The notes under the pieces were generated by a model, which was not told the origin of the DNA, ran no database searches, and worked only from the letters and a program-made list of their open reading frames with translations. The position numbers and the translations under genes are program-made. Of a DNA stretch of 64,000 nucleotides, positions 42,336 to 50,965 are shown piece by piece; position 1 is the first letter of the stretch, and each line of letters begins with the position of its first letter. Origin of the DNA: Desulfovibrio subterraneus (GTDB taxonomy: Bacteria > Desulfobacterota > Desulfovibrionia > Desulfovibrionales > Desulfovibrionaceae); NCBI RefSeq assembly GCF_013340285.1, contig NZ_BLVO01000013.1, positions 1,259,689 through 1,323,688 on the forward strand, given 5' to 3'.

Positions 42336-42770
42336 TTACGCCCCCAGCCAAGCGATCAACGCGGCATCTTTTTTACCTTGAGATGAAAGAACTGCGCCAT
42401 TCCCCAGCACGATACTTATATCATTTCCATTTTCCTTTTCAAATTTCACATGCTGCTTTTTTATCTGAACCGACACAAGGCTGCACCCTACCCCACGAAT
42501 CCGACAACAAATCTGAATAACACCTTCTATTTTAAATCGCATCCCTGATGCACCATGAAGCCCTCCAGTCGCTTTATGCACACACACCAATTCAACTTTT
42601 TTATCCACAACAAATGTCTTCAAATATTCTAAAACATCTATCAAATTCTGACTTTCATCTTTTGTTGCTGGATAATCAATCTTCCCAACTTCAGACACAT
42701 TATTATTACCCTTATCAATCAACACCCATATTGCAGAGTTTGCACTAGGACACACGCCCAGAATCATCAT
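42336..42770 (-). CDS. RNase-H-fold (DUF3010/RuvC-like) protein, first gene of kinase operon
   Basis: 144 residues from ATG 42770, behind GGAGA. Strand 1 reads MILGVCPSANSAIWVLID, where RuvC-type enzymes have GIDPS: the first acidic residue is Cys. The middle VCVHKATGGLHGASGMRFKI followed by EGVIQICC parallels the DUF3010 block, again without its usual Glu. KKDAALIAWLG at the end keeps the final Asp. The fold assignment is by pattern; with two acidic positions lost, it may bind nucleic acid without cutting. Confidence 0.55.
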   Translation of the reverse strand: MMILGVCPSANSAIWVLIDKGNNNVSEVGKIDYPATKDESQNLIDVLEYLKTFVVDKKVELVCVHKATGGLHGASGMRFKIEGVIQICCRIRGVGCSLVSVQIKKQHVKFEKENGNDISIVLGNGAVLSSQGKKDAALIAWLGA

Positions 42771-42807
42771 AATTTCTCCAAGCACTGCTCATATTATCGA
42801 ACAAAAT

Positions 42808-43509
42808 CTAGCCCAACTCCCCACTACACCGAAACCGCTGCGCAGCAACATCACTGCGCTTACCCTTCAAATACCTGCCATTGGCTGCACCTTCCGTTTC
42901 GCGGTAGCACAGCACCTTATCAAACGCGCGAACCGCGCCAGACACAATCACCCCAATCTGGGATGGCGTTGTCCGGCTCGCGCCAGAACCAACCCGAATA
43001 TTTGCCAGCTGGGCCAGCAGCCGCACGCCATCGCAAAGATGGATGTTGGAATCCACCACATCCTTATGCGTGCGCATGCGCTTGGCGGCCTCATTGCCCA
43101 AGTTCTGGAATAACGTTTCCGTGGTGTGGTGCAGCGCATCGTCATCCGACACGCTCTCAAGCAGACATTCCAGCTCGGCAAGGCTGAATACCCTGTCACC
43201 GCCAAGCCAGATCCAGACGATGAAATCCGCCTGATACAAAAGCTCATCGGCAAGCCGCCGCACATCGCGCCGCAGCTCCTGCCGCTCAAGAACAATATCA
43301 ATAACCAGAATGGTAATGGCCACACCAAGCAGCTCGGTCACAAGGCCAGCGCAATAGCCAGCCCCTGCGCCATCATCATGCAGCACATACAACTGCGTCC
43401 AGATCAGCACCAAGGCCAGCACGGCCATTAGCATGGCTGCCCGAATCTTCAGGTTCTCAAGCAGCCGCCAACGCCGCGTCTTATGACAGTCGGAAGCAAC
43501 CCCAAACAC
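42808..43509 (-). CDS. Two-transmembrane protein of unknown function
   Basis: About 233 residues from GTG 43509 (ribosome site GAGGAGGG); a longer form to 43545 is possible. Two hydrophobic segments (about 24-42 and 52-73) are followed by a long soluble domain with RQELRRDVRRLADELLYQAD and THKDVVDSNIHLCDGVRLLA. No family recognised. It ends 38 bp before the kinase operon begins, on the same strand, and might be its membrane component. Confidence 0.6.
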   Translation of the reverse strand: MFGVASDCHKTRRWRLLENLKIRAAMLMAVLALVLIWTQLYVLHDDGAGAGYCAGLVTELLGVAITILVIDIVLERQELRRDVRRLADELLYQADFIVWIWLGGDRVFSLAELECLLESVSDDDALHHTTETLFQNLGNEAAKRMRTHKDVVDSNIHLCDGVRLLAQLANIRVGSGASRTTPSQIGVIVSGAVRAFDKVLCYRETEGAANGRYLKGKRSDVAAQRFRCSGELG

Positions 43510-44032
43510 GCTCCCCCTCCTCAATGCCGGCCACACCACAACCACGCCGGCACCTTAAGCGCTCAGTATGACTTTTTAACATATCAATGTGAGCACTGTT
43601 ATACTGAAGAGCATCGCAGCGCAATTAGGGAATCGATATTAGGCCATCGAAAAATGCAAAACACCCTGCCTCTCCCCAAAAGTGGCGAAAGCCACCCGCA
43701 CAGCAGGCACGGCAGCCGCAATTCCCCCTCTTTAAAAACTCAAGACTCTTGCGGTTGACCTATTTCTCACCCTCTCTCTCATTTGAATTTCAAATGAAAT
43801 TACGTTGATACTATCAATATTTTAAATAATTATTCCCCTACCAGCCAACGAGCCGTTAGACTTGTGGACAGTTATTAAGAACTCTGCTTTCATTCATGAT
43901 GAAATTGAAGAATCCCTAGTATACCCCTGTGGGGCAATTGCGGGATTGCCTCCATAGCCAGCATGCATATTGTCAAATCTTCAAACGGGAGAACGAAGTT
44001 GATTGGGTCAACTTCATAATGGGGACATTTCA
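43510..44032. other. Divergent promoter region of cargo genes
   Basis: No gene. The palindrome TTGATACTATCAA (43805-43817) sits in an AT-rich stretch. A hairpin GAAGTTGA / TCAACTTC (43995-44015) lies just before the GGDEF gene and covers the TTG at 44003, one reason to prefer the later GTG start. Confidence 0.45.
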
Positions 44033-45391
44033 GTGAGCGGATTATTCGAAACGGACGACATATTATTTTCCAGTGCTTTTCATTATGCGGCAATTGGCAT
44101 GGCTATTGTATCGCTCGAGGGGGGCTGGCTTAAGGTCAACAAGGCGCTGTGCAATATAATCGGCTATTCCCAAGACGAGCTGATGAGCAAAACCTTTCAA
44201 GATATAACCCACCCAGATGATCTTGATGAAGACCTGAGACTTGTTCACCAGCTACTTGCTGGAGAAATTGAAACATACCAGCTTGAAAAGCGCTATTTTC
44301 ACAAACAGGGACATATCGTCCACATACTGCTCAGCGTATCTTTGGTAAAAAACAAAGATGGCTCCCCTCGCTTTTTCATATCGCAAATACAAGACATAAC
44401 AAGACAAAAAACTCTTGAAATGGAACTGGAAACCAAAGCGAGAGAAGATGAGCTTACAAAAGTATTTAACAGACGCCACTTCATGAATCTTGCGACCCGA
44501 GAAGTAGTGAGAGGCAACAGGTTCCATGAACCTCAAGCCGTCATGATGATCGACATAGACCACTTCAAAAACATCAACGATACATACGGGCACGGCATAG
44601 GCGATGAGGTTCTGCGTGTAATGGCCAAAGAGTGCAGCAGATCTCTGCGGCAGGTGGATGTTTTTGGCCGCATAGGCGGAGAAGAGTTTGGAGCTCTGCT
44701 TCTTAACGCTGGCCCTTTAGCAGCCAGCACGCTTGCCGAGCGTATGCGAAAGCACGTTGAGGAACTTGCCGTTGAAACAGAAAAAGGCACGGTGCGCTTC
44801 ACCATCAGCATTGGATTGGCAACGTTCACCACCCCCAAGCTCCCACTGGATGAGCTCCTGAAAAGGGCTGACGAAGCGCTGTATGAAGCAAAAAGATGTG
44901 GCCGCAACAAGGTCATAAACTATGTAGTACAGAGCAATACCCCACAATCCGCAGCCGTCGCGCCTCCATCATTTATCCATTTGGATTGGAACAGCGAATA
45001 CGAATCGGGCCACATCTCTATCGACACGCAACACAAGAACCTCTTCGCTATCTGCAAAAGCCTGCTAGAAGCAATTGTTTCAGGACAACCCGATACCAAG
45101 GTATCTGAAATCGCACACGAACTCACAGAGCATATGACCACCCATTTTAGGGATGAATCTACGATCTTCAACAAATCAGAATATCCCGACGCTGAGGCTC
45201 ACACCAAGTCCCACTATGCCCTCATTCAAGAGGTGCGGTCAGTTCTCGCCAAGTTCCAAAAACATGAAGCAACCGCAGGCGACTTGTTCAATCTCTTGGT
45301 GATTAAGATGGTTCGGGATCACATCCTCACCCAGGACAGAGAATTCTTTCCGTACATCCAAACAAGCAGCGAATGTGAAGAAGATGCGTAA
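44033..45391 (+). CDS. PAS-GGDEF-hemerythrin diguanylate cyclase, prophage cargo
   Basis: 452 residues from GTG 44033 (TTG 44003 also possible). PAS domain about 10-125. GGDEF domain about 145-300: metal site MIDIDHFKNIND, active site RIGGEEFG, and inhibitory site RQVD exactly 5 residues before GGEEF, so it should make and sense cyclic di-GMP. Bacteriohemerythrin domain about 320-445 with all iron ligands visible: DTQHKNL, HMTTHFRDE, HTKSHY, DHILTQD. It couples oxygen or redox state to second-messenger output. Unusual for a prophage. Confidence 0.92.
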   Translation: MSGLFETDDILFSSAFHYAAIGMAIVSLEGGWLKVNKALCNIIGYSQDELMSKTFQDITHPDDLDEDLRLVHQLLAGEIETYQLEKRYFHKQGHIVHILLSVSLVKNKDGSPRFFISQIQDITRQKTLEMELETKAREDELTKVFNRRHFMNLATREVVRGNRFHEPQAVMMIDIDHFKNINDTYGHGIGDEVLRVMAKECSRSLRQVDVFGRIGGEEFGALLLNAGPLAASTLAERMRKHVEELAVETEKGTVRFTISIGLATFTTPKLPLDELLKRADEALYEAKRCGRNKVINYVVQSNTPQSAAVAPPSFIHLDWNSEYESGHISIDTQHKNLFAICKSLLEAIVSGQPDTKVSEIAHELTEHMTTHFRDESTIFNKSEYPDAEAHTKSHYALIQEVRSVLAKFQKHEATAGDLFNLLVIKMVRDHILTQDREFFPYIQTSSECEEDA

Positions 45392-45521
45392 AGCACTCAA
45401 CCAGCGCCCCCTGCCAGCATCATATTGCTGAGCCAAACCTAATTTGCAGGAACCTAGACGACAGACAGCCTGCCGCCAATGTGTTTCCACAACCTTCTGG
45501 AAGCACATTGGCACAACAAAG

Positions 45522-45551
45522 CCCCCGCCACATTCCATGGCGGGGGTTTTT
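45522..45551 (+). terminator. Terminator downstream of the GGDEF gene
   Basis: CCCCCGCCA / TGGCGGGGG, 7-nt loop, then TTTTT, 131 bp after the stop codon. Confidence 0.85.
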
Positions 45552-45561
45552 CACTCCCTCT

Positions 45562-45858
45562 TCACCTCTTCCCCATCCAATACCGCCCCTCCCGCACCTC
45601 TATATAGCCATGAGCCACAAGCCACTGAACGGGGCGATACGCCTCTGGCCCTTCGGCAAGCTCCAGCTGCAGCCATACCAGACGGCGATACCGGGAAAGC
45701 ACCTTATCCACCCACCGCTGGACAGTCTTCTCTTCCTGCCTGTCACGATAGCGCTTTTCATACAGCACCATCAGATAAGGCTCAGCATTCGCCCGGCAAA
45801 GCCGCACCCGCACCCCACGGCGGGCCAGCGCATTGATTGGGTCAAACCATTTGGACAC
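45562..45858 (-). CDS. Phage early-region protein of unknown function
   Basis: 98 residues from GTG 45858, behind GGAGGGG; the frame stays open to 45957. The segment RDRQEEKTVQRWVDKVLSRY, followed by a winged-helix-like WLVAHGYIEVREGRYW, suggests a DNA-binding protein. It lies downstream of the iteron region and may act in replication. Confidence 0.5.
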   Translation of the reverse strand: MSKWFDPINALARRGVRVRLCRANAEPYLMVLYEKRYRDRQEEKTVQRWVDKVLSRYRRLVWLQLELAEGPEAYRPVQWLVAHGYIEVREGRYWMGKR

Positions 45859-45959
45859 ATTCCCCTCCACTCCGCCAGCATCGCACAGGCCAGAGCGCAA
45901 GGGAACGTAACGCGGGGTGAGTTGCGCATGACTCCTCTCTATGGAGCCTAAAATCACTA

Positions 45960-46230
45960 GTATGTCACACTCGAAAAAACGGCACTTTTTCTATCTCAAC
46001 ACACTGATTATAAAGACGAATTCGTGTGACTTTTTATTTGTCACAACATGTCACACTTTGTGACTTATACTGTCCTTTCAGCAAGTTATAAAAACAGGGT
46101 TTTGCCACAAAATTAAGTCACGCCGTGACATTTTGTGACATAAAAAAAGTCACACATTTTCTCATATAATTTCATATGAATAGATAACATTTTTACTACT
46201 TGTGACTTCTGTGACTTTTTTTTGCAATAT
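45960..46230. repeat. Candidate replication origin with GTGAC iterons
   Basis: An AT-rich non-coding stretch with at least eleven copies of GTGAC or its complement GTCAC, many as TTGTGACW or GTCACAC, some in inverted pairs (GTCACGCCGTGAC near 46117; GTCACACTTTGTGAC near 46050). It lies just past the 3' end of the primase-helicase gene. Iterons beside an alpha-type primase-helicase resemble the P4 origin. Confidence 0.6.
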
Positions 46231-46301
46231 GATCCATAGACTTTTTCCTCCAACATGCGAACGCACGCATATGCGCGCGATTTTCATTACAAATGACTAT
46301 G

Positions 46302-48992
46302 TTATGATGAAAAATGCCAATATCTGGCGCTAGCACCAGTCCATCGGCTACGGTAGGTCTTGTTCTTGGCCACCAATTTATGCTTGTTGGAATGCATGAG
46401 CAGGCGTTTGAGCTGCAGCAGATCAGGCGCAGGAAGTCCCTCATCTCGGCATGCGGCGGCCACTTCTTTGAGGTGCAGCACAATCAGGTTTTCATCCTTG
46501 GAATGATTCAGCCAACCGTGCTTGCGGGTGCGGGTTTCGCTGTTCAGGTAGTGGAAGGTTTCCCAGAAGTCCTCAACAAGCGGATGGTCAGAAGCAAGCC
46601 TTTCCATGCGCGTCTGGGCCCGCTCCATAAGATAGTCGCCCAGCAGGGCAACACGTTGCTCAGTCATCTGCGGAAAGAGAACAGAAAGCGCGGCCCCTGC
46701 CGCTGCCACCTGTGCATGGTTCTTGTTCACGCGCTCGCTTTTGATATGCGGCGTGAACTGGCGCTCAAAGCGCTCAAAGGCGGCAAAGTACACTTCCAGA
46801 ATCCGCTGCTCAGAACGCAGCGCAGTACGCAAAAAACCGCCTACGGATTCAACCGTCTGCCGCTCGAACCAACGGGCCAGTTCACGCGTCCCGCTGCCGT
46901 GATGGTGCTTGTCTGCATGGCAGTGCACAATACGCTCAAGCAGGGCATCAGAGCCGCCCACTTCCGCGTTCTGGGCAATAACCAGAGAAGCCTGAAAAAG
47001 GCTTTCATCCACCTCGTTGCCACTATTATTCACCCCTCGGGCTCCGGTGCCGCGGCCGTTGTAAAAGGCTTTGCAGTGGTCAAAGTCAAACTGGCGTGAA
47101 CGGCCATCCTTGCGGCCATCGTCGCGGTCGGATTCAATAAGCACGATAGGCAGGTTAGAAAGCTGGCTAAAGGCGCGTCGCCGTCCGGCATCGGTAGCCT
47201 TGAGCAGATCCAGCCCTTCATAGTCATCACGGCCGCAGCACTTCCACAAAAACTCAAGCACGGTAGACTTGCCCGCCCCCGGCTCACCTGTCAGCTCAAA
47301 GAAGGGATACGACTTCTGTGCTTCGCGTATCTGCTGCGCAAAGAGCGACCCAAGCCAGAAGGCCAGCAGTGCAAGCCCCTGCCAGTGGAATACGCGAATG
47401 TAATCCTCAAGCCAGTCCGGATTAAAAGCCCCGTCTGTATGAATGTGCACACCACGCAAATGCGGGCGCACCCCATGCTTGCCCACCTGAAAGAATCCAT
47501 CCTGATTCAAGGGAATCTCTTTTCCCTTATGATAGGCCCTGTTCTCATACACATAGGCATTCAGGGCCTTCACATAACCCATATACTGCACCATGCGGAT
47601 ATTCCGGTCCTGTGCAATGTCCATCCACTTCTTGCGCAGATAGAGGAAGTCGCCATTGGTGCCGGAAAACTCCGCCCACGGCGCCTTGTTAATGAGCGCA
47701 GATGAAAAATTGAGACTGGAAGTAAGGTAGGTGCCTTCCAGCTTCACGATCACAGGGGCCTTTCTGGGATAGTTGATGCGGAACACATAGAACTGTTTGG
47801 ACTCCACCAGCTCATCCGCCTCATGATAGAGGCATTCGGGATACACGTTGGCAATCTGGTCCAGATCAGCATGCTGCAGAAACATATCCCAACCGCGCGG
47901 CGATTCCAGAATGGCCCGGCGAAGGGCCGCTATGCTCTCCTTTGCGGCGCCGTCTTCATCGCCCTCTTCTTCTGCCTTGTTCCTGCGGGTAATGGCGGCC
48001 GTTTCCAATGCCTCAGAAAGTTTCTGGCCAGCCTCCACACGATAGAGCTGATTCTCAAAGTCGATGATGAAATACTTGGATTCGTGCCGCACGTAATAGT
48101 GATAGGCCTTCTCGTTGGCCGTTTCCGACATGAACAGGCGGCCATAATACATGCAGTCGCTGATAAACTTGTCCGTTATCCTGCCGGCACGGAACAGGTC
48201 ATCCCAATCCTGCTTTCCGGGCAGGCGGCAGACCTCATAACGCTGCTGCAGCACCTGCAACTTGGCTGCGTGGCGCTTGGTGTAATCAGCTCCGGCCTTG
48301 TCGCCGTCCAGCGCCAGCACCCAGCACACCTTCTTATCCCTGTGCGCCTCGATAAAGGCATCCGGAAAGTTCGAGCTGGAAAGCGCAGCCACGGCCTTAA
48401 TACCCACATGATACAACGCAATGGCGTGGAAGATGCCTTCTACAATGAATACACGGTCGCCCTTTTCTATGGTCAGCGTGGGCGGGGCCCAGACCATACC
48501 CTTGTAATCCCCGTTAAAGCGCGCCTTGCCCTTGTTCTGGGCATCGGCAAGGGGCTTGATAAGCCGCTGCCAATAGACGTTCTTCTCCTTGTCCAGATAG
48601 AAGCGCACCGTGGGCGTAAAGTAGCTGGAATGCGGATACTGATACGTGCCCTGGTCATACCATCCGCGGATCTTGGAAAGGTCAAAGCCGCGGTTCATGC
48701 CAAGATACACGTTGGCCGTGCGGTCCGGCTCCGCTTCGGTGGGCGGGTATCGGTCTACAAAGTTCTCAAACAGCTCCGGCAGCAATTCGCGCACCGGCTC
48801 TTCCCAGGCGCATTTGTTCGCGCGGCTGCACTTCATCACCCACGGCTTTTCCATGGAGATAAACAACTCGTTCCTGCCGCAGCCCGGGCAGGGGCCACCG
48901 CGAAGATAGCCCCCTCTTTCCTTGAGCTGAAAGCGTGGATCCGCAAGAAGCGCCTGCACCACATCGCGTGCGGGAATGTCAAAACCACTCAT
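46302..48992 (-). CDS. Phage primase-helicase
   Basis: 896 residues. A zinc-finger start (CPGCGRNELF ... CSRANKC), a Toprim primase core (VFIVEGIFHAIAL, ALDGDKAGADY, about 185-260) and a superfamily-type ATPase (Walker A LTGEPGAGKSTVLEF about 590, IVLIESDRDDG as Walker B) occur in order. This is the layout of bifunctional phage primase-helicases such as P4 alpha-type proteins. It should open the origin and prime replication. Its start shares one base with the stop of the gene before it (TAATG). Confidence 0.9.
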   Translation of the reverse strand: MSGFDIPARDVVQALLADPRFQLKERGGYLRGGPCPGCGRNELFISMEKPWVMKCSRANKCAWEEPVRELLPELFENFVDRYPPTEAEPDRTANVYLGMNRGFDLSKIRGWYDQGTYQYPHSSYFTPTVRFYLDKEKNVYWQRLIKPLADAQNKGKARFNGDYKGMVWAPPTLTIEKGDRVFIVEGIFHAIALYHVGIKAVAALSSSNFPDAFIEAHRDKKVCWVLALDGDKAGADYTKRHAAKLQVLQQRYEVCRLPGKQDWDDLFRAGRITDKFISDCMYYGRLFMSETANEKAYHYYVRHESKYFIIDFENQLYRVEAGQKLSEALETAAITRRNKAEEEGDEDGAAKESIAALRRAILESPRGWDMFLQHADLDQIANVYPECLYHEADELVESKQFYVFRINYPRKAPVIVKLEGTYLTSSLNFSSALINKAPWAEFSGTNGDFLYLRKKWMDIAQDRNIRMVQYMGYVKALNAYVYENRAYHKGKEIPLNQDGFFQVGKHGVRPHLRGVHIHTDGAFNPDWLEDYIRVFHWQGLALLAFWLGSLFAQQIREAQKSYPFFELTGEPGAGKSTVLEFLWKCCGRDDYEGLDLLKATDAGRRRAFSQLSNLPIVLIESDRDDGRKDGRSRQFDFDHCKAFYNGRGTGARGVNNSGNEVDESLFQASLVIAQNAEVGGSDALLERIVHCHADKHHHGSGTRELARWFERQTVESVGGFLRTALRSEQRILEVYFAAFERFERQFTPHIKSERVNKNHAQVAAAGAALSVLFPQMTEQRVALLGDYLMERAQTRMERLASDHPLVEDFWETFHYLNSETRTRKHGWLNHSKDENLIVLHLKEVAAACRDEGLPAPDLLQLKRLLMHSNKHKLVAKNKTYRSRWTGASARYWHFSS

Positions 48993-49255
48993 TACTGCAC
49001 CGTCCCCATATTCTCACCGCCGATTATCACCTGCGCCGCAAAACGCACCGTGGCCTGCTCATCCCGCGTGGGGGCGCCGCCCGATTCCAGAACCGAATGC
49101 AGATAGCCAATGGCCTTATCCTGCCTGTCGGCGTGCTCTTCCAGCGCGCGGATATATTCCACTATCTGCTGCATATAGGGCGTGGCCGTATCTACTCTGG
49201 CCACCACCGCCATCTCCATAATCTGCACAGCCTGTGGTCGCTTGGGTCTAGCCAT
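48992..49255 (-). CDS. Small early phage protein
   Basis: 87 residues from ATG 49255 (MARPKRPQAVQIMEMAVVAR). Helical, with ATVRFAAQVIIGGENMG at the end. No family recognised. Coupled to the primase gene (TAATG) and overlapping the regulator before it by 8 bp, so it belongs to the replication operon. Confidence 0.6.
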   Translation of the reverse strand: MARPKRPQAVQIMEMAVVARVDTATPYMQQIVEYIRALEEHADRQDKAIGYLHSVLESGGAPTRDEQATVRFAAQVIIGGENMGTVQ

Positions 49256-49778
49256 TGTGCACCCCCTCTTCTTTCGTGGTGCGCTCGAGCACTCGCAGGT
49301 CGCCAATAAGTGCCATGCTGCGGTCCACCACATCGTTCAGCTCGCGGATTATGCGGCGCAGCTCCTTGGGTTCGAGCTTGCCATCCTGAATGGCGGCAGA
49401 TGCCTCCTGCCCCACGTCACTCATCTCGCCAAAAAGTTCGGCCATGCGCTTCACCAGTTCGGCACAATCCACATCAACATGCTTGGGGGCTATGCCATAG
49501 TTCATGGCCTGCACCTGCAGCCACTGGATGATGATGGTGTTGCCCACTACGTTGCAGAACTGCGGCAGGTCTTCAAAAGTCGGGAAATAGCGTTCAGTGC
49601 CGAACACCCGCTTTGCATGATATTCCGTCCATCCCATTTCCCGCATAATCTCAGGCATCTGCTTGCCGGAGCATTCCCAGGCCAGCTTAAAGGCGTCTAC
49701 GGCATCAAGCCCGACAAGTGACTGACGGACCCTATCTAAGGAAACATACATCTCGCGTTCATGCTGCTGCATAGCCAT
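49248..49778 (-). CDS. CII-like phage regulatory protein
   Basis: About 176 residues from ATG 49778, behind AGGAGG. The layout resembles the phage regulatory CII/CP76 family: an N-terminal helix-turn-helix (KQMPEIMREMGWTEYHAKRV), then FPTFEDLPQFCNVVGNTIII and a helical tail. Probably an activator or decision-maker of the early operon. Assignment is by pattern and place. Confidence 0.6.
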   Translation of the reverse strand: MAMQQHEREMYVSLDRVRQSLVGLDAVDAFKLAWECSGKQMPEIMREMGWTEYHAKRVFGTERYFPTFEDLPQFCNVVGNTIIIQWLQVQAMNYGIAPKHVDVDCAELVKRMAELFGEMSDVGQEASAAIQDGKLEPKELRRIIRELNDVVDRSMALIGDLRVLERTTKEEGVHNG

Positions 49779-49855
49779 CGTGTCTATCCTCCTGAAAAAA
49801 CACATATGTTGATGATAAAAATCGACCCTGAAATGAGAAGCACACCTACCAGGAA

Positions 49856-50143
49856 CTAGGGAGGAAGGCGCTCGGCCAGCTGGGCATTGATGCTGAGCAT
49901 AAGACGCTGCGCGTCTGCATCGCTTATGTGAAACTCGGCCCGGGCCAGCTTGATGAACTCGCGCAGACGAATGAGCCCGGCCTCACAAGCAACACGGCTC
50001 TGAAGCTTGCGAGATGGCGCATTTTTGTTCCGATAGAGATAGGCCCGGTCAACACCAATCGCCTTTGCGATCTCCGAGTAACTGCCATGAACGGCAAGAA
50101 GGATCTGAAGGTTCCTTCGGTAGAGAGGTTGTGCGTTTCTCAT
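49856..50143 (-). CDS. Cro/CII-like helix-turn-helix regulator
   Basis: 95 residues. LAVHGSYSEIAKAIGVDRAY followed by LYRNKN is a helix-turn-helix. It starts the leftward early operon and faces the repressor gene across an 86-bp operator region, the usual cro position. Confidence 0.75.
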   Translation of the reverse strand: MRNAQPLYRRNLQILLAVHGSYSEIAKAIGVDRAYLYRNKNAPSRKLQSRVACEAGLIRLREFIKLARAEFHISDADAQRLMLSINAQLAERLPP

Positions 50144-50229
50144 GTCTCACTGCATATGAAATTTTGTCATATAGCGTCAATGGGAAAATAGCACTATTTG
50201 TAGTGACAAAAAAACATCATGATGGTCAT
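50144..50229. promoter_or_regulatory. Repressor/Cro operator region
   Basis: Contains the first copy of an 18-bp repeat ATGAAATTTTGTCATATA (50156-50173) and the palindrome CACTATTTGTAGTG. The exact 18-bp sequence recurs at 50802-50819. Both are likely repressor-binding sites; ATGA/TCAT parts give each one partial dyad symmetry. Confidence 0.6.
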
Positions 50230-50499
50230 ATGAAAGCAGCAATCAGCATGGAACGTGAATTCGTAAAAGAAGTGTGCCGAGTCCTCGAAAAGCAAGGCCT
50301 CTCACACCGGGAGTTTGGCAAGCGCCTCTTTGAAACGGATGATGGCCCGCGACAATGGGCCAAGGTTCGAAACCCGACAGGCGAGGGAAAAACACGCAAG
50401 CTCAGCCTGGATGAGTGCTACAAAATAGCTGGCATTCTTGGCATTGAGCTGCCAATGCTCTTGCTGCAAACAGCCATTCGCAACGAAGAAAACGCATAA
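50230..50499 (+). CDS. Phage repressor-like DNA-binding protein
   Basis: 89 residues (MKAAISMEREFVKEV; ATG 50248 also possible). KQGLSHREFGKRLF and the second helix with KLSLDECYKIAGILGIELPM form an XRE-type fold. It faces the Cro-like gene, as lysogeny repressors do in P2-like phages (P2 C, 99 aa). The ribosome site is weak, so low constant expression is likely. A terminator follows at once. Confidence 0.7.
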   Translation: MKAAISMEREFVKEVCRVLEKQGLSHREFGKRLFETDDGPRQWAKVRNPTGEGKTRKLSLDECYKIAGILGIELPMLLLQTAIRNEENA

Positions 50500-50522
50500 A
50501 GCCCGGAACCCCGGGCTTTTTT
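50498..50522 (+). terminator. Terminator after repressor gene
   Basis: AAAGCCCGG / CCGGGCTTT, 4-nt loop, ending in a run of T. Confidence 0.85.
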
Positions 50523-50527
50523 AACGG

Positions 50528-50695
50528 CTACTCTTCCGTCGTCTCCGGCAAACACTCGATTGCCCCAGACACTTTGCGCAGCTTCACCGTCTGGTCCGCA
50601 AGGATCACATCTACCCCGCCGCCTGCGATCTGTTCACAACAAGAAAGAGCAGCTATCACATCTTCAATCATTTCCACGATCTCAATCTTCGTCAT
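50528..50695 (-). CDS. Small acidic phage protein
   Basis: 55 residues from ATG 50695, behind AGGTGAG; a longer frame to 50782 is open. MTKIEIVEMIEDVIAALSCC followed by QIAGGGVDVILADQTV. No family recognised. It lies convergent to the repressor. The second 18-bp operator copy (50802-50819) is upstream, so it is probably repressor-controlled. Confidence 0.5.
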   Translation of the reverse strand: MTKIEIVEMIEDVIAALSCCEQIAGGGVDVILADQTVKLRKVSGAIECLPETTEE

Positions 50696-50801
50696 TGTGT
50701 TCTCACCTCTATCTGTTCTTTCTCCCGCCACCTGATCTGAACCAATGGTCATTTCCCGCACTTTGATATGCCATTTTTTCATACCTTACATATTGCTTAT
50801 G

Positions 50802-50819
50802 ATGAAATTTTGTCATATA
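50802..50819. promoter_or_regulatory. Second copy of 18-bp operator-like repeat
   Basis: Identical over 18 bp to 50156-50173, about 650 bp away in the same orientation, upstream of the gene at 50528. Confidence 0.6.
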
Positions 50820-50965
50820 CAAGACCACAGATGCACACTGTGGAGCTTGCCCGGAACAGGCTGTCCCCCTTGCTGCGGGGACCTCCTGAATAACTCCTGA
50901 GAACACCCACAGGCGGGCTTTCCGGACCCGCCCCACAGCGTACATAAGCGATCCCCCACACCACC

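Noticed and set aside
45960-46230. CRISPR-like or transposon inverted repeats
   Set aside because: The repeats are only 5-8 bp, irregularly spaced and in both orientations, which fits iterons better.
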